Source: Nocardioides donggukensis | Lineage (GTDB): Bacteria > Actinomycetota > Actinomycetes > Propionibacteriales > Nocardioidaceae | Assembly (NCBI RefSeq): GCF_014842875.1 | Contig: NZ_JACYXZ010000001.1 | Coordinates: 558,001 to 622,000 of the forward strand | DNA length: 64,000 nt | Reading direction: 5' to 3' | Shown here: one piece after another, positions 47,352 to 56,677 of the stretch | Layout: each line of letters opens with the position of its first letter | How positions within the stretch are numbered: the stretch's first letter is position 1 | Notes under the pieces: model-generated | Databases searched by the model: none | What the model saw: only the letters and a program-made list of their open reading frames with translations | Told to the model about the DNA's origin: nothing | Program-made: the position numbers and the translations under genes

Positions 47352-49103
47352 TCAGTCGACCGCGCCCAGCACCGCACGCCGGGCGACCATCCGCCCCTGC
47401 TGCTGGACCTCGGCCCGCGCCGCGAGCTCGGGCAGCTCGTCGAAGGGGCCGAAGTCCGGCCGGCAGACAGTCCCCGGTGCGGGCAGCCGGCGGGTGCGCA
47501 GGTAGCGGTCGGTGTGGCCGTCCACGCACGAGCTCAGCCCGAGGGCGGTGTGTCCGTGCCCGGCCAGCGTGAGGAGCCGCGACCGGGGGAAGAGGTCGGC
47601 GACCCGCTCCGCCCCGGAGTACGGCGTCGCCGGGTCGAAGGTGTTGCCCACGAGCAGGATCGGAGCCGCCGTGGTGGATCCCCACGGGCCGAGGTGGGCG
47701 TCCGGGTCCCGGGCCGGCCAGCTGGCACAGGAGATGCCGAACCACGTCCACGCCCGGCCGAAGTACTCCGCCTGCCGGTCCGCCCGACGCCCGGCGGACG
47801 ACCACGCCGCCAGCGAGCGGGGGTTGACCCCGTCGGTGCAGGCGACCCCGGCGAAGCCCTCGATCGTCTGCGACTGGCCCGGCTCGGGGCCGGCGAGTCG
47901 CGCCCGGAGTCTCGCGTAGGCCCCCCGGAGCGCCGCTTCGGAGGGCGTCTCCGCCGACAACTCGGACAGGACCTCCGCCAGGGACGGCCACGAGAACGGG
48001 TCGTACATCGAGTTCCGGGTCAGCCAGACCAACTCGGCGTACCCGAAGGAGGTCGGGCCGTCCGGCGTCGGGATCGTGGTCGGCTCCGTCCGGAGTCGAG
48101 CGGCCAGTCGGCGGTACCTGCCGTCCGGGTCGGCGCCCGCGAAGGCGCAGGAGCCGGGCCCGGCCTCGTGGCAGAGCCGGAAGAACTCCTGCAGGGTCGC
48201 GAGCGTGCTGACGTGGCTGCCCAAGCGCGTGGAGAACGGGATCCGCCGGCCCTCGACCGGGGTCCGACCGGTCGTCCACAGTGCCGGGTCCGGCATCGCG
48301 TCCAGGACCAGCGCGCGGACCCGGTCGGGGAAGAGCGTGGCATAGGTGACGCCCAGCTGGGAGCCGTAGGAGCCCGCGAAGTAGGTCAGCCGCCGGTCCC
48401 CGACCGCGGACCGCATCGCGTCGAGGTCCCGCGCCACGTTCGCGGTCGACATGTGCCGCATGACGGGGCCGCCGTTGCGTGCGCACAGCCGTGCGATCCG
48501 GGCGTGCGTGCTGAAGTACCGGCGCTCGTCGGCGTGCGTCACGGGGAACGTGCCCACCGGGTCGAGCAGGTCCCGCGCCTGCTCGGCGCTGTCGAAGCAG
48601 AGCAGCGGATCGCTGCGGGCGACCCCGCGCGGGTCGAAGCCGACCACGTGGAAGCGGTCCAGCACCCGGGGCGAGAGGAAGAACGGGACGAACGGCACCA
48701 CGTCCACCCCCGAGCCGCCCGGCCCGCCGGGGTTGATGAAGATCGTCCTGGCACGGCGACCCGGGTCACGGGCCCGGTGCCGTTTGAGGGCGACCTCGAC
48801 CGTCCCGGCGGCGGGAGCCGCATGGCTCAGGGGAAGCGTCATCGTGGCGCAGTCGAACGCGTCGGGGTCGGGGGTCTCCTCGTCCGGGGGGCACGGCCCC
48901 CACTCCAGGGTGGGGGCCGGCGTCACCCCAGTCGACGTCGGCCCCGACGCCGTCTGCGGCGCGGCCGCCGCGGTCCCGCTCAGCCCCAGGAGGAGTGCGG
49001 CGGCGGCGAGCAGCACGAGCGGGCGGGGTCGACGCGCGCCGGTGGGCCGGCCGGGACGGCGGGGCGACGGGACACTGGGCTGCGGGACACTGGGCTGCGG
49101 CAT
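47352..49103 (-). CDS. Secreted S33 peptidase (tripeptidyl aminopeptidase-like)
   Basis: This 583-residue alpha/beta hydrolase has a long basic N-terminus and an export signal (LVLLAAAALLLGLSGTAAAA). FINPGGPGGSGVD forms the oxyanion site and FAGSYGSQLG holds the nucleophile Ser (about residue 240). An Asp in GNTFDPATP and His in LAGHGHTALG (about 530) complete the triad. The C-terminal TAP-like part is present. Such enzymes release tripeptides from protein N-termini outside the cell. I chose ATG 49103; an upstream start at 49157 would lengthen the leader. A 15-bp repeat near the start encodes SVPQP twice. Confidence 0.85.
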   Translation of the reverse strand: MPQPSVPQPSVPSPRRPGRPTGARRPRPLVLLAAAALLLGLSGTAAAAPQTASGPTSTGVTPAPTLEWGPCPPDEETPDPDAFDCATMTLPLSHAAPAAGTVEVALKRHRARDPGRRARTIFINPGGPGGSGVDVVPFVPFFLSPRVLDRFHVVGFDPRGVARSDPLLCFDSAEQARDLLDPVGTFPVTHADERRYFSTHARIARLCARNGGPVMRHMSTANVARDLDAMRSAVGDRRLTYFAGSYGSQLGVTYATLFPDRVRALVLDAMPDPALWTTGRTPVEGRRIPFSTRLGSHVSTLATLQEFFRLCHEAGPGSCAFAGADPDGRYRRLAARLRTEPTTIPTPDGPTSFGYAELVWLTRNSMYDPFSWPSLAEVLSELSAETPSEAALRGAYARLRARLAGPEPGQSQTIEGFAGVACTDGVNPRSLAAWSSAGRRADRQAEYFGRAWTWFGISCASWPARDPDAHLGPWGSTTAAPILLVGNTFDPATPYSGAERVADLFPRSRLLTLAGHGHTALGLSSCVDGHTDRYLRTRRLPAPGTVCRPDFGPFDELPELAARAEVQQQGRMVARRAVLGAVD

Positions 49104-49205
49104 GGGGCGCCCCTCTCCGGGTGACGACGGACGGCGCGAGGGCCGTCCCCAGCCCACCAGCCGGCCGCCGGCGCCGCCATACGCAGAACCACGTACGCCG
49201 GGTCG

Positions 49206-49937
49206 TCACCCGGGCACCAGGCCGTAGGCCCGGGCCCGGTTGAGCGCCGAGACCCGGTCGTGGGCCTGCAGCTTCTCGTAGGCGTGCTCCAGGTGCTTGC
49301 GCACCGTGCTCGGGGCGATGCCGAGCAGGCGACCGACCACGTCGGCCTTCAGCCCGGTCGAGACCAGCCGGAGCACCTCGACCTCGCGGCGGGTCAGGGC
49401 TCCGTCGCCGCCGACGGGCCGCCGTGGCAGCCGGCGGTACATCAGCTCGAGGGTGGTCAGCACCGGCAGCAGCCGACGCGCCAGCTCCAGCTCGCGGTCG
49501 CTGAACTCTCCGGTGTCGCGCAGCAGCGTCCATCCGTTCCCGCGCACCGGTGCCACCAGGTCGACCACCAGGCTCAGCTGGAACCGGCCGCCCACGGCCC
49601 GGAACACCTCGTCGTACACCGCCGTGCTGCGCCAGACCCGGTCCGGCACGAGGTCGCTGACCCGGCGTGGGCGCAGGTCGCTCGGCTCAGCCAGGTAGCT
49701 GAGGATGCTCGGGTGCGCCCGGCCGTGCCTGGCCAGGCCGACCGCCAGCAACGGGTCCACCAGGCCGTCCCGGCTGGCCTCGACCCGCCCGGCGCCGAAG
49801 TCGATCTCGGTCCACAGCACGGCGTCCGCCCCGAACAGGGCCGTCAGCTCCCGCCCGGCGGCGGCCAGGAAGTCGGGTCGGTCCGGCCTGGTGCTCAGCC
49901 TCCGACTCAGGTCGAGGAACGTCCTGGTGTCGTCCAC
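49206..49937 (-). CDS. LuxR-type transcriptional regulator
   Basis: This is a 243-residue protein. Residues about 1-170 are an unrecognised, possibly GAF-like sensor domain. Residues about 178-240 form a LuxR helix-turn-helix (LTRREVEVLRLVSTGLKADVVGRLLGIAPSTVRKHL). No receiver domain Asp or autoinducer-binding motif is visible. It lies upstream of the S33 peptidase gene in the same direction with a 102-nt gap, and could regulate it. The start is GTG at 49937. Confidence 0.82.
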   Translation of the reverse strand: MDDTRTFLDLSRRLSTRPDRPDFLAAAGRELTALFGADAVLWTEIDFGAGRVEASRDGLVDPLLAVGLARHGRAHPSILSYLAEPSDLRPRRVSDLVPDRVWRSTAVYDEVFRAVGGRFQLSLVVDLVAPVRGNGWTLLRDTGEFSDRELELARRLLPVLTTLELMYRRLPRRPVGGDGALTRREVEVLRLVSTGLKADVVGRLLGIAPSTVRKHLEHAYEKLQAHDRVSALNRARAYGLVPG

Positions 49938-50121
49938 GGTGTCTCCTGCACCGTCGGAGACCCGCCACGGTCACCGACCCGGTAGTGCCGTGCTCCCATT
50001 GTGCCCCCGATGACCGCCCCGGGAGCCACGAGAACGGCGGGTATCTGGCGCGGCCGCCGTGCCCTCCTCACCCGTACGCCCCGGACCGGCCGGGGCCCGG
50101 ACGGCAGGAGGAGCCGTGGAC

Positions 50122-50325
50122 ATGACCGTGTGCCCCGAGTGCCACGACCCGGCGGAGGTCCAGTGGCGGGCGGTGCTGGAGAGCACCGACGGACCGGTCG
50201 AGCACGCCCGGATCCAGTGCCTGCGACGGCACTGGTTCCTGCTCCCGGTGGCCACCCTCGCGGCGGCACCGGCCGAGCCCGGCTCGGCTCCGGCCGCGCG
50301 CGGGTCCGTCCACGCGCGGCGGTAG
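50122..50325 (+). CDS. Small CPEC-motif protein
   Basis: This is a possible 67-residue protein with a CPEC near the N-terminus (residues 4-7), RIQCLRRHWFLLP in the middle and a low-complexity Ala/Pro tail. Only three Cys are present, so it may be part of a zinc ribbon. GGAGGAG at 50106-50112 supports the ATG at 50122 (9-nt spacing); a GTG at 50116 is less well spaced. No function can be assigned. The stop lies at the edge of a tandem repeat. Confidence 0.5.
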   Translation: MTVCPECHDPAEVQWRAVLESTDGPVEHARIQCLRRHWFLLPVATLAAAPAEPGSAPAARGSVHARR

Positions 50326-50396
50326 GCCCCGCCCGTCAGGGCACTGTGGGCCCCGCCCGTCAGGGCACCATAGGAACGCCGCCGTCAGGGCACCCG
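50325..50396. repeat. 24-bp tandem repeat covering the fbiC stop
   Basis: Three units of 24 bp, each with CCGTCAGGGCAC, lie in a row, the third more diverged. On the minus strand each contains TGCCCTGACGG, and the first met in that direction supplies the last codons and TGA of fbiC. As at 8.5 kb, a gene terminus has been copied downstream. Confidence 0.85.
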
Positions 50397-52964
50397 CGGC
50401 GCCGGCACGTCGTACGTCGTGGTCCGCTGCCGCACGGGGCGGTTGATCCCGGCGCCGATCGCCACCAGTTCCTCCACGGTCTTGGCTGAGCCGTGCTCGG
50501 AGCCGGCCATCCGCGAGATCGTCTCCTCCATCAGGGTGCCGCCGAGGTCGTCGGCGCCGGCGGCCAGCATGGCCCGGGTGCCCTCGACGCCGAGCTTGAC
50601 CCACGAGGTCTGGATGTGGTCGATGCGGCCGTGCAGCATGATCCGGGCCATCGCGTGGACCGCGAGGTTGTCGCGCAGGGTCGGGCCGGGCCGGGCGAGG
50701 CCGGCGAGGTAGATCGGCGAGGAGGTGTGCACGAACGGGAGCGGCACGAACTCGGTGAAGCCGCCGGTCTCGTCCTGCTGGCGGGCGATCACCCGCAGGT
50801 GCTGCACCCAGTGGCGCGGGTTGTCGACGTGGCCGTACATCATCGTCGCGCTCGAGCGCAGCCCGACCCGGTGCGCGGTGCCGACCACCTCGAGCCAGGT
50901 CGCGGTGGGCAGCTTGCCCTTGGTGAGGATCCAGCGGACGTCGTCGTCGAGGATCTCCGCGGCGGTGCCGGGGATCGTGCCCAGCCCGGACTCACGGGCC
51001 TTGATCAGGAAGTCCTCGAACGACAGACCCGTGCGGGAGGCGCCGTTGACGATCTCCATCGGCGAGAAGGCGTGGACGTGCATCTGCGGGACCCGCGCCC
51101 TGACCGCGGAGACCAGGTCGAAGTACGCCGTCCCCGGCAGCTCGGGGTCGATCCCGCCCTGCATGCACACCTCGGTGGCACCGAGCTGCCATGCCTCCGC
51201 GGCCCGGTCGGCGACCTGCGCCAGCGACAGCGAGAAGGCATCGGCGTCGCTGCGCCGCTGGGCGAACGCGCAGAACCGGCAGCCCACGTAGCAGACGTTG
51301 GTGAAGTTGATGTTCCGGTTGACCACGTAGGTGACCTCGTCGCCGACGCTCTGCCGGCGCAGGGCGTCGGCCAGCGCGACCACCTCGTCCAGCAGGTCGC
51401 CCTCGGCGGTCATCAGCGTCAGCGCGTGCTCGTCGGCGAGGCTCCCGGGGTCGGCCTCGGCCGCGGCCAGCGCGGCCCGGCCCTCCCCGGTGGTCGAGGC
51501 GCCGGCGCCGGCGAGCGTCCCGGGACCCTTGTCCTCGACATCCGAATCGACGCCCGCCTCGACATCCGTCTCGGCCGCGGCCCGCACCTCGTCCCAGTCG
51601 CCGTACACGGTCTCGAAGTCCTCGCGCCGGTCGGCGCTCCGCCCGGCGGTGTCGATGCTGGTGTGCAGGTCGGTGCGGCCGACCGCGGCGACGCCGCCGT
51701 CCGGCTCCTGCCACACCCGCCCCACCGGGCGTACGCCGGGGCGCGCGAGGCCGTCGGGTCCGGCCAGCGCGTCGACATGGGCACGGATCCGCGGGTCCAG
51801 CCACGGCTCCCCGCGGAGCACGTACTCGGGATGCACGGTCAGCCTCGGACGCAGCTCGAGCCCACGGGCCTCGGTGAGCGCGCGGAGCCGCTCCAGGGAC
51901 GGCCAGGGACGCTCCGGGTTCACGTGGTCCGGCGTCAGCGGGGAGACCCCACCCCAGTCGTCGACCCCGGCCCCCAGCAGGGCCGCGCACTCGGTCGAGC
52001 CCTCGGAGGAGTCGACCAGGTTGGGCGGCGCCTGGACCCGCATCCGCGGGCCGAGGACGATCCGGGTCACCGCGATCGCGGCCCGGTACTCCTCCAGCCC
52101 CAGGTCGTGGGCGTGCCGCATCGCGGTCTCCGGCTTGGCCCGGAAGTTCTGGACGATGACCTCCTGCAGCGCGCCGTAGCGGCGGGCGTTCCCGCGGAGC
52201 GCGAAGATCGTCTCGGCCCGCTCGGTCAGCGTCTCGCCGATCCCCACCAGCAGCCCGGAGGTGAACGGCACCGAGAGCCGCCCGGCGTCCTCGAGCACCC
52301 GCAGCCGCACCGCCGGGTCCTTGTCGGGGGAGCCGAAGTGCGCCTCGCCACGGGTCTCGAACAGCCGGGCCGAGGTGGTCTCGAGCATCATCCCCAGCGA
52401 CGGGGCGACCGGCTTGAGCCGGGTCATCTCCTCCCACGACATCACGCCGGGGTTCAGGTGCGGCAGCAGGCCGGTCTCCTCCAGCACCCGCACCGCCATC
52501 GCCCGGACGTAGGCCAGCGTCGAGTCGTAGCCTCGCGACTCCAGCCACTCCCGCGCCTCCGGCCAGCGGTCCTCGGGCCGGTCGCCCAGGGTGAACAGCG
52601 CCTCCAGGCAGCCCAGCGCGGCACCGTCGGCGGCGATCGCCAGGATCTCGTCGGGGGACAGGAACGGCGCCCGCCCCTCACGCTCCGCCTGCCCGGGGGT
52701 CTCCACGAACGTGCAGTAGTGGCACCGGTCCCGGCACAGCCGGGTCACCGGCACGAACACCTTCGGCGAGTACGTCACCACCCCCGGCCGACCGGCCGCC
52801 ACCAGCCCCGCGTCGCGCACCCGCGCCGCCACCGCACACAAGGCGTCGAGCTGCTCGCCGCGAGCCGCCAGCAGCGCGGTCGCCTCGGACACGTCCACCG
52901 CCGCACCCCGTTCGGCGCGGGCCAGCGAGCGTCGTACCTGGTGGGGGGTGATCGGCTCGGTCAT
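50385..52964 (-). CDS. fbiC: FbiC, F420 chromophore (FO) synthase
   Basis: This 859-residue enzyme joins two radical-SAM halves that other organisms make separately. The CofG-like N-terminal half has Cys77, Cys81 and Cys84 in CRDRCHYC, and the CofH-like C-terminal half has CYVGCRFC near residue 555. It couples 5-amino-6-ribitylaminouracil with tyrosine to make FO, the deazaflavin of coenzyme F420. I chose ATG 52964, 8 nt after a TAGCCT that could be a leaderless -10. The linker between halves (about 460-510) is acidic and Gly-rich. An LLM oxidoreductase gene and npdG nearby use F420. Confidence 0.95.
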   Translation of the reverse strand: MTEPITPHQVRRSLARAERGAAVDVSEATALLAARGEQLDALCAVAARVRDAGLVAAGRPGVVTYSPKVFVPVTRLCRDRCHYCTFVETPGQAEREGRAPFLSPDEILAIAADGAALGCLEALFTLGDRPEDRWPEAREWLESRGYDSTLAYVRAMAVRVLEETGLLPHLNPGVMSWEEMTRLKPVAPSLGMMLETTSARLFETRGEAHFGSPDKDPAVRLRVLEDAGRLSVPFTSGLLVGIGETLTERAETIFALRGNARRYGALQEVIVQNFRAKPETAMRHAHDLGLEEYRAAIAVTRIVLGPRMRVQAPPNLVDSSEGSTECAALLGAGVDDWGGVSPLTPDHVNPERPWPSLERLRALTEARGLELRPRLTVHPEYVLRGEPWLDPRIRAHVDALAGPDGLARPGVRPVGRVWQEPDGGVAAVGRTDLHTSIDTAGRSADRREDFETVYGDWDEVRAAAETDVEAGVDSDVEDKGPGTLAGAGASTTGEGRAALAAAEADPGSLADEHALTLMTAEGDLLDEVVALADALRRQSVGDEVTYVVNRNINFTNVCYVGCRFCAFAQRRSDADAFSLSLAQVADRAAEAWQLGATEVCMQGGIDPELPGTAYFDLVSAVRARVPQMHVHAFSPMEIVNGASRTGLSFEDFLIKARESGLGTIPGTAAEILDDDVRWILTKGKLPTATWLEVVGTAHRVGLRSSATMMYGHVDNPRHWVQHLRVIARQQDETGGFTEFVPLPFVHTSSPIYLAGLARPGPTLRDNLAVHAMARIMLHGRIDHIQTSWVKLGVEGTRAMLAAGADDLGGTLMEETISRMAGSEHGSAKTVEELVAIGAGINRPVRQRTTTYDVPAPRVP

Positions 52965-53019
52965 CGTCGTCAAGGCTAGGCGGGTGCGGGACCGTCCGGT
53001 GCGGCGGTCCGGTGCCGGC

Positions 53020-54069
53020 TCAGCCGAGGAGCTCCTTGACCTGTGCGATCTGCGCGACCTGCCCGGCCGGGTCGTTGTCGGCGGGCATGACCTGCAGGTT
53101 CGTCACGCCGGCCGCGCGGAACGCCTCGATCCGCTCCGCGACGTACGACGCGGGGCCGACCAGGTTCGCCGCCTCGAGCCACTCGGTCGGGATCAGGGCC
53201 TCGGCCTCCTTCTTCTTCCCCGACAGGTAGAGGTCCTGGATCTCCTCGGCCGCGGCCTCGTAGCCGTAGGCCACCGCGACGTCGTTGTAGAAGTTCTTGC
53301 CCTTGGCGCCCATGCCGCCGACGTACAGCGCGAACAGGGGCCGGGCGTGGTCGAGCAGCGCCTTGGTCTCCGGGCCCTCGCCGATGGCGAGCATGCCGCC
53401 GGCGACGATCTCGAGCGGGGCCAGGCCCTCCTGGCGGTCGGCGTTGCCGGCGGTGAGCGCCGAGCCCCAGACGCGGTCCGCCCGCTCGGGGTGGAACAGG
53501 TGCGGGATCCAGCCGTCGGCGTACTCGGCCGTCTGCTGGACGCTCTTCTCGCCGAGCGCGGCGATGTAGACGGGGATGGAGGAGCGCTCCGGGTGGGTGA
53601 GGATCTTCAGCGGCTTGCCGAGGCCGGTCACGGCGCCGTCCTCCTTGCTGAGCGGGAGCTTGAAGATCCCGTCGCTGGTGAGCGGCTCGCGCTGGAGGCC
53701 GCGCCGGATCAGGTCGACGACCTCGCGGGTGCGGGCGAGCGGCTTGGAGTACGGCACGCCGTGGAAGCCCTCGATCACCTGGGGGCCGGAGGCGCCGAGC
53801 CCCAGGATCGCCCGGCCGCCGGAGACGTTGTCGAGCCCCGCCGCCGTCTGCAGCAGCGCACCGGGGGTGCGGGAGTAGACGTTGAGGATCGCCGAGCCGA
53901 TCTCGATGGTCTCGGTCTTGGCCGCCAGGTAGCCCATGAGCGTGGGGGAGTCGAAGCCGTAGGCCTCGGCGACCCAGATCGTGTCCAGCCCGGCGCGCTC
54001 GAGCTGCCCGACCTGGTCGGCGGCCTCGCGCGGGTTGCCGTTGTACATCAGCGACATGGAGAGCTTCAT
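53020..54069 (-). CDS. F420-dependent LLM-class oxidoreductase
   Basis: This 349-residue luciferase-like TIM barrel starts [20 protein letters not shown] and has [38 protein letters not shown] and [20 protein letters not shown], matching the F420-dependent branch of the family. The substrate is unknown. It lies upstream of fbiC in the same direction and is divergent from npdG, an F420 redox enzyme, so use of F420 rather than flavin is likely. I chose ATG 54069; a GTG at 54084 is possible. Confidence 0.88.
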   Translation of the reverse strand: MKLSMSLMYNGNPREAADQVGQLERAGLDTIWVAEAYGFDSPTLMGYLAAKTETIEIGSAILNVYSRTPGALLQTAAGLDNVSGGRAILGLGASGPQVIEGFHGVPYSKPLARTREVVDLIRRGLQREPLTSDGIFKLPLSKEDGAVTGLGKPLKILTHPERSSIPVYIAALGEKSVQQTAEYADGWIPHLFHPERADRVWGSALTAGNADRQEGLAPLEIVAGGMLAIGEGPETKALLDHARPLFALYVGGMGAKGKNFYNDVAVAYGYEAAAEEIQDLYLSGKKKEAEALIPTEWLEAANLVGPASYVAERIEAFRAAGVTNLQVMPADNDPAGQVAQIAQVKELLG

Positions 54070-54188
54070 GGAGTGGATCCTCACGATCTCGGCATCCGGC
54101 GGCCGGACGGCTCGCGACCCGGCAACTGTGACAGGATCGCTGTCACCATCGCAAGCATGGGTCCGGCCACCGGAAGAAGGGCTCCACC

Positions 54189-54857
54189 GTGACGACGTAC
54201 CGCATCGCAGTGATCGGCGGGACCGGCCCGCAGGGCAAGGGACTGGCCTACCGCTGGGCCCGGCACGGCCACGAGGTCGTGGTCGGTTCCCGGGCCAGCG
54301 AGAAGGCGGTCGACGTCGCCGAGCAGATCGCGCAGCGAGTCGCCGACGAGGGCGGCTCGCCCGCGGTGACCGGGGCCACGAACGACGAGGCCGCCGACGG
54401 CGCCGAGGTCGTGGTGCTGGCGGTGCCGTACGCCGGCCACGACCAGCTGGTCGCCTCGCTGGCCGAGCGGCTGGTCGGCAAGGTGGTGATCTCCTGCGTC
54501 AATCCGCTGGGCTTCGACAAGACCGGCCCCTACGGGCTCGACATCGACGGCTCGGCGGCCGAGTCGGCCGCCACGCTGGTGCCCGGGGCGACCGTGATCG
54601 GCGCCTTCCACCACGTCTCGGCGGTCTCGCTCTGGTCGGAGGTGGAGTACCTCGACCACGAGGACGTGCTGGTGTGCGGCGACTCCGCCGAGGGCAAGGC
54701 GGTCGCCCAGGAGCTGGCCCGCGCGGTCACCTCGCGGATCGGGGTCGACGCCGGCGCGCTGCGCATGGCCCGCCAGCTGGAGCCCCTCACCGCGGTCCTG
54801 ATCTCGATCAACAAGGCCTACAAGGTCCGCTCCGGCATCCGCATCTCCGGCCTCTGA
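54189..54857 (+). CDS. npdG: NADPH-dependent F420 reductase
   Basis: This 222-residue enzyme moves hydride between NADP(H) and coenzyme F420. It has the nucleotide loop VIGGTGPQGKGLAYRWA, the NADP-selecting VVVGSRASEKA, and ISCVNPLGFDKTGPY, typical of Fno/NpdG. It is divergent from an F420-dependent oxidoreductase and close to fbiC, which makes the F420 precursor. The GTG follows GAAGAAGG. Repeat copy C starts 4 nt after its stop. Confidence 0.92.
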   Translation: MTTYRIAVIGGTGPQGKGLAYRWARHGHEVVVGSRASEKAVDVAEQIAQRVADEGGSPAVTGATNDEAADGAEVVVLAVPYAGHDQLVASLAERLVGKVVISCVNPLGFDKTGPYGLDIDGSAAESAATLVPGATVIGAFHHVSAVSLWSEVEYLDHEDVLVCGDSAEGKAVAQELARAVTSRIGVDAGALRMARQLEPLTAVLISINKAYKVRSGIRISGL

Positions 54858-54861
54858 CCGC

Positions 54862-54941
54862 CGACCCGTCGCTTGTGTCGGAGGCTGGCCCGACACAAGC
54901 GACGGGTCGAGGGCTCTCAGGTGGACAGTGGCGACGGGTCG
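54862..54941. repeat. Dispersed palindromic repeat, copy C
   Basis: CGACCCGTCGCTTGTGTCG (54862-54880) and its perfect inverse (54891-54909) form a 19-bp hairpin with a 10-nt loop. A third unit (GACAGTGGCGACGGGTCG, 54924-54941) encodes, on the minus strand, the last residues (GDPSPLS) of the ABC exporter gene. It lies between convergent genes. Confidence 0.9.
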
Positions 54942-56677
54942 CCGTTCCAGGAGTGCCAGAGGGCGGCGTAGGAGCCGCCGGCGGCGACCAGCTCGTCGTG
55001 GGTCCCGAACTCGGTCACCAGGCCGTCCTCCACCACCGCGACCCGGTCCGCGTCGTGGGCCGAGAACAGCCGGTGCGCGATCGCGACCACGGTGCGCCCC
55101 TCCAGCACCGCCGCCAGGGACCGCTCCAGGTGCCGGGCCGCTCGCGGGTCGATGAGCGACGTCGCCTCGTCGAGCACCAGGGTGTGCGGGTCGGCGAGGA
55201 CCAGCCGGGCGAGCGCCACCTGCTGCGCCTGGGCCGCCGTCAGGGCCCGACCGCCCGACCCGACCACCTCGTCGAGACGTCGTGGCAGGGCCCGGGCCCA
55301 GGCGTCGGCGTCGACCGCGGCCAGGGCGGACCAGATGGCGTCGTCGCCGGCGCCCGGGGGCGCCGCCAGGGCGAGGTTCTCCCGCAGGGTCCCGACGAAC
55401 ACGTGGTGCTCCTGGGTGACCAGCGCGACGTGCCCGCGCAGGTCGTCCAGCGGCAGCTCGGTCAGGCCGACACCGCCCACGGTGACCGACCCCCCGTCCG
55501 GCGGGTGGATCCCCGCCAGGAGGCGTCCCAGCGTCGACTTGCCGGCACCGGACGGGCCGACCATGGCGATCCGCTCCCCGACGCCGACCGAGAGGTCGAT
55601 CCCGTGCAGCACCGGCCGCCCCTCGACGTAGGAGAAGACGACGTCGCGCGCGTCGAGCTTCTCGCCCTGAGGGACCGCCCCGGTCGCGACCCGGTCGTCG
55701 GGCACCTGGCCGACGCCGAGCAGGCGGGCCAGGGACGCCGCGCCGACCTGGAGCTCGTCGAGGATCGAGACGATCCGGTCGACCGGGTCGATGAGCATCT
55801 GGACGTAGAGCGTGGCGGCGGTGACCTCGCCGAGGCTGACCTGCCCGCGGGTGTAGAGCCAGCCGCCGAACAGCAGGGTGGCCACCGTCGGCAGCAGGTA
55901 GCCGATCTCGACGCTCGGGAAGAACACCGTGCGCAGGCGCAGCGTGTAGCGCTCCGCGACGTAGGAGTCCGCGCAGTCCCGGTCCAGAGCGGCGACCCGC
56001 TCGCCGGCCAGGCCCAGCGACTCCACCGTGCGCGCACCCTCGGTGGTCTCGGTGAGAGTGGCGCTGATCTGCGAGTACGACGCGTTCTCGCGCAGGTAGC
56101 CGTCCTTGGCGCGGGCGAGGTACCAGCGCAGGCCGAGGACCAGGGGCGGGACGCCGAGCAGGCAGGGCAGTGCCACCCACCAGCCCACCGAGAGGGCACC
56201 GGCGAAGGTGAGCACGGCCGTCACCACGGCGATCGTCCACTCCGGCAGGGCCCAGCGCACCGACCAGCCGAGCTGGTCGACGTCGCGCGAGGTCCTGGTC
56301 AGCAGGTCTCCGGAGCCCGCGGACTCGACCACGCCGACCGGCAGCGCCAGCGTGCTGTCGACGAAGTCCTCCCGCAGCTCGGCGAGCACCTCCTCGCCCA
56401 GCGACTGCGAGACGTAGCGCGCCTGCCGGGTCAGCACGGTCTGCACGAGCAGGAACCCGGCCAGGAGCAGCATCACGTCGTCGACGTGACCGACCGTGGT
56501 GCCGGTCTCCACGGCCTCCACCAGCTCGCCGATGAGCCGGGGCGCGGCGAGCGCGGCCAGCGCGGCGAGGGCGTGCAGCGACAGCGCCGTCCACAGCATC
56601 CGTGGGTGGTTGCGGGCGATCGAGACGGCGTAGGCGCGGACCGCGCGGGTCCCGGCGACCGGCAGCACCTGCCTCAT
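54917..56677 (-). CDS. ABC exporter half with catalytic ATP site
   Basis: This is a 586-residue half-transporter. It has a six-helix membrane domain (about residues 20-310) and an ATPase with Walker A GPSGAGKST (about 395), Walker B LVLDEAT with the catalytic Glu, and the H-loop AIAHRL. The signature motif LSGGQ is altered to LTAAQ. Its partner, encoded directly upstream with an ATGA overlap, has the opposite defects, so the two form a heterodimeric exporter with one working site. The substrate is unknown. The last codons come from a dispersed repeat. Confidence 0.9.
   Translation of the reverse strand: MRQVLPVAGTRAVRAYAVSIARNHPRMLWTALSLHALAALAALAAPRLIGELVEAVETGTTVGHVDDVMLLLAGFLLVQTVLTRQARYVSQSLGEEVLAELREDFVDSTLALPVGVVESAGSGDLLTRTSRDVDQLGWSVRWALPEWTIAVVTAVLTFAGALSVGWWVALPCLLGVPPLVLGLRWYLARAKDGYLRENASYSQISATLTETTEGARTVESLGLAGERVAALDRDCADSYVAERYTLRLRTVFFPSVEIGYLLPTVATLLFGGWLYTRGQVSLGEVTAATLYVQMLIDPVDRIVSILDELQVGAASLARLLGVGQVPDDRVATGAVPQGEKLDARDVVFSYVEGRPVLHGIDLSVGVGERIAMVGPSGAGKSTLGRLLAGIHPPDGGSVTVGGVGLTELPLDDLRGHVALVTQEHHVFVGTLRENLALAAPPGAGDDAIWSALAAVDADAWARALPRRLDEVVGSGGRALTAAQAQQVALARLVLADPHTLVLDEATSLIDPRAARHLERSLAAVLEGRTVVAIAHRLFSAHDADRVAVVEDGLVTEFGTHDELVAAGGSYAALWHSWNGDPSPLST

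Noticed and set aside
50325..50396. Possible CRISPR array
   Set aside because: Three 24-bp units abut without spacers, and no cas genes are present.
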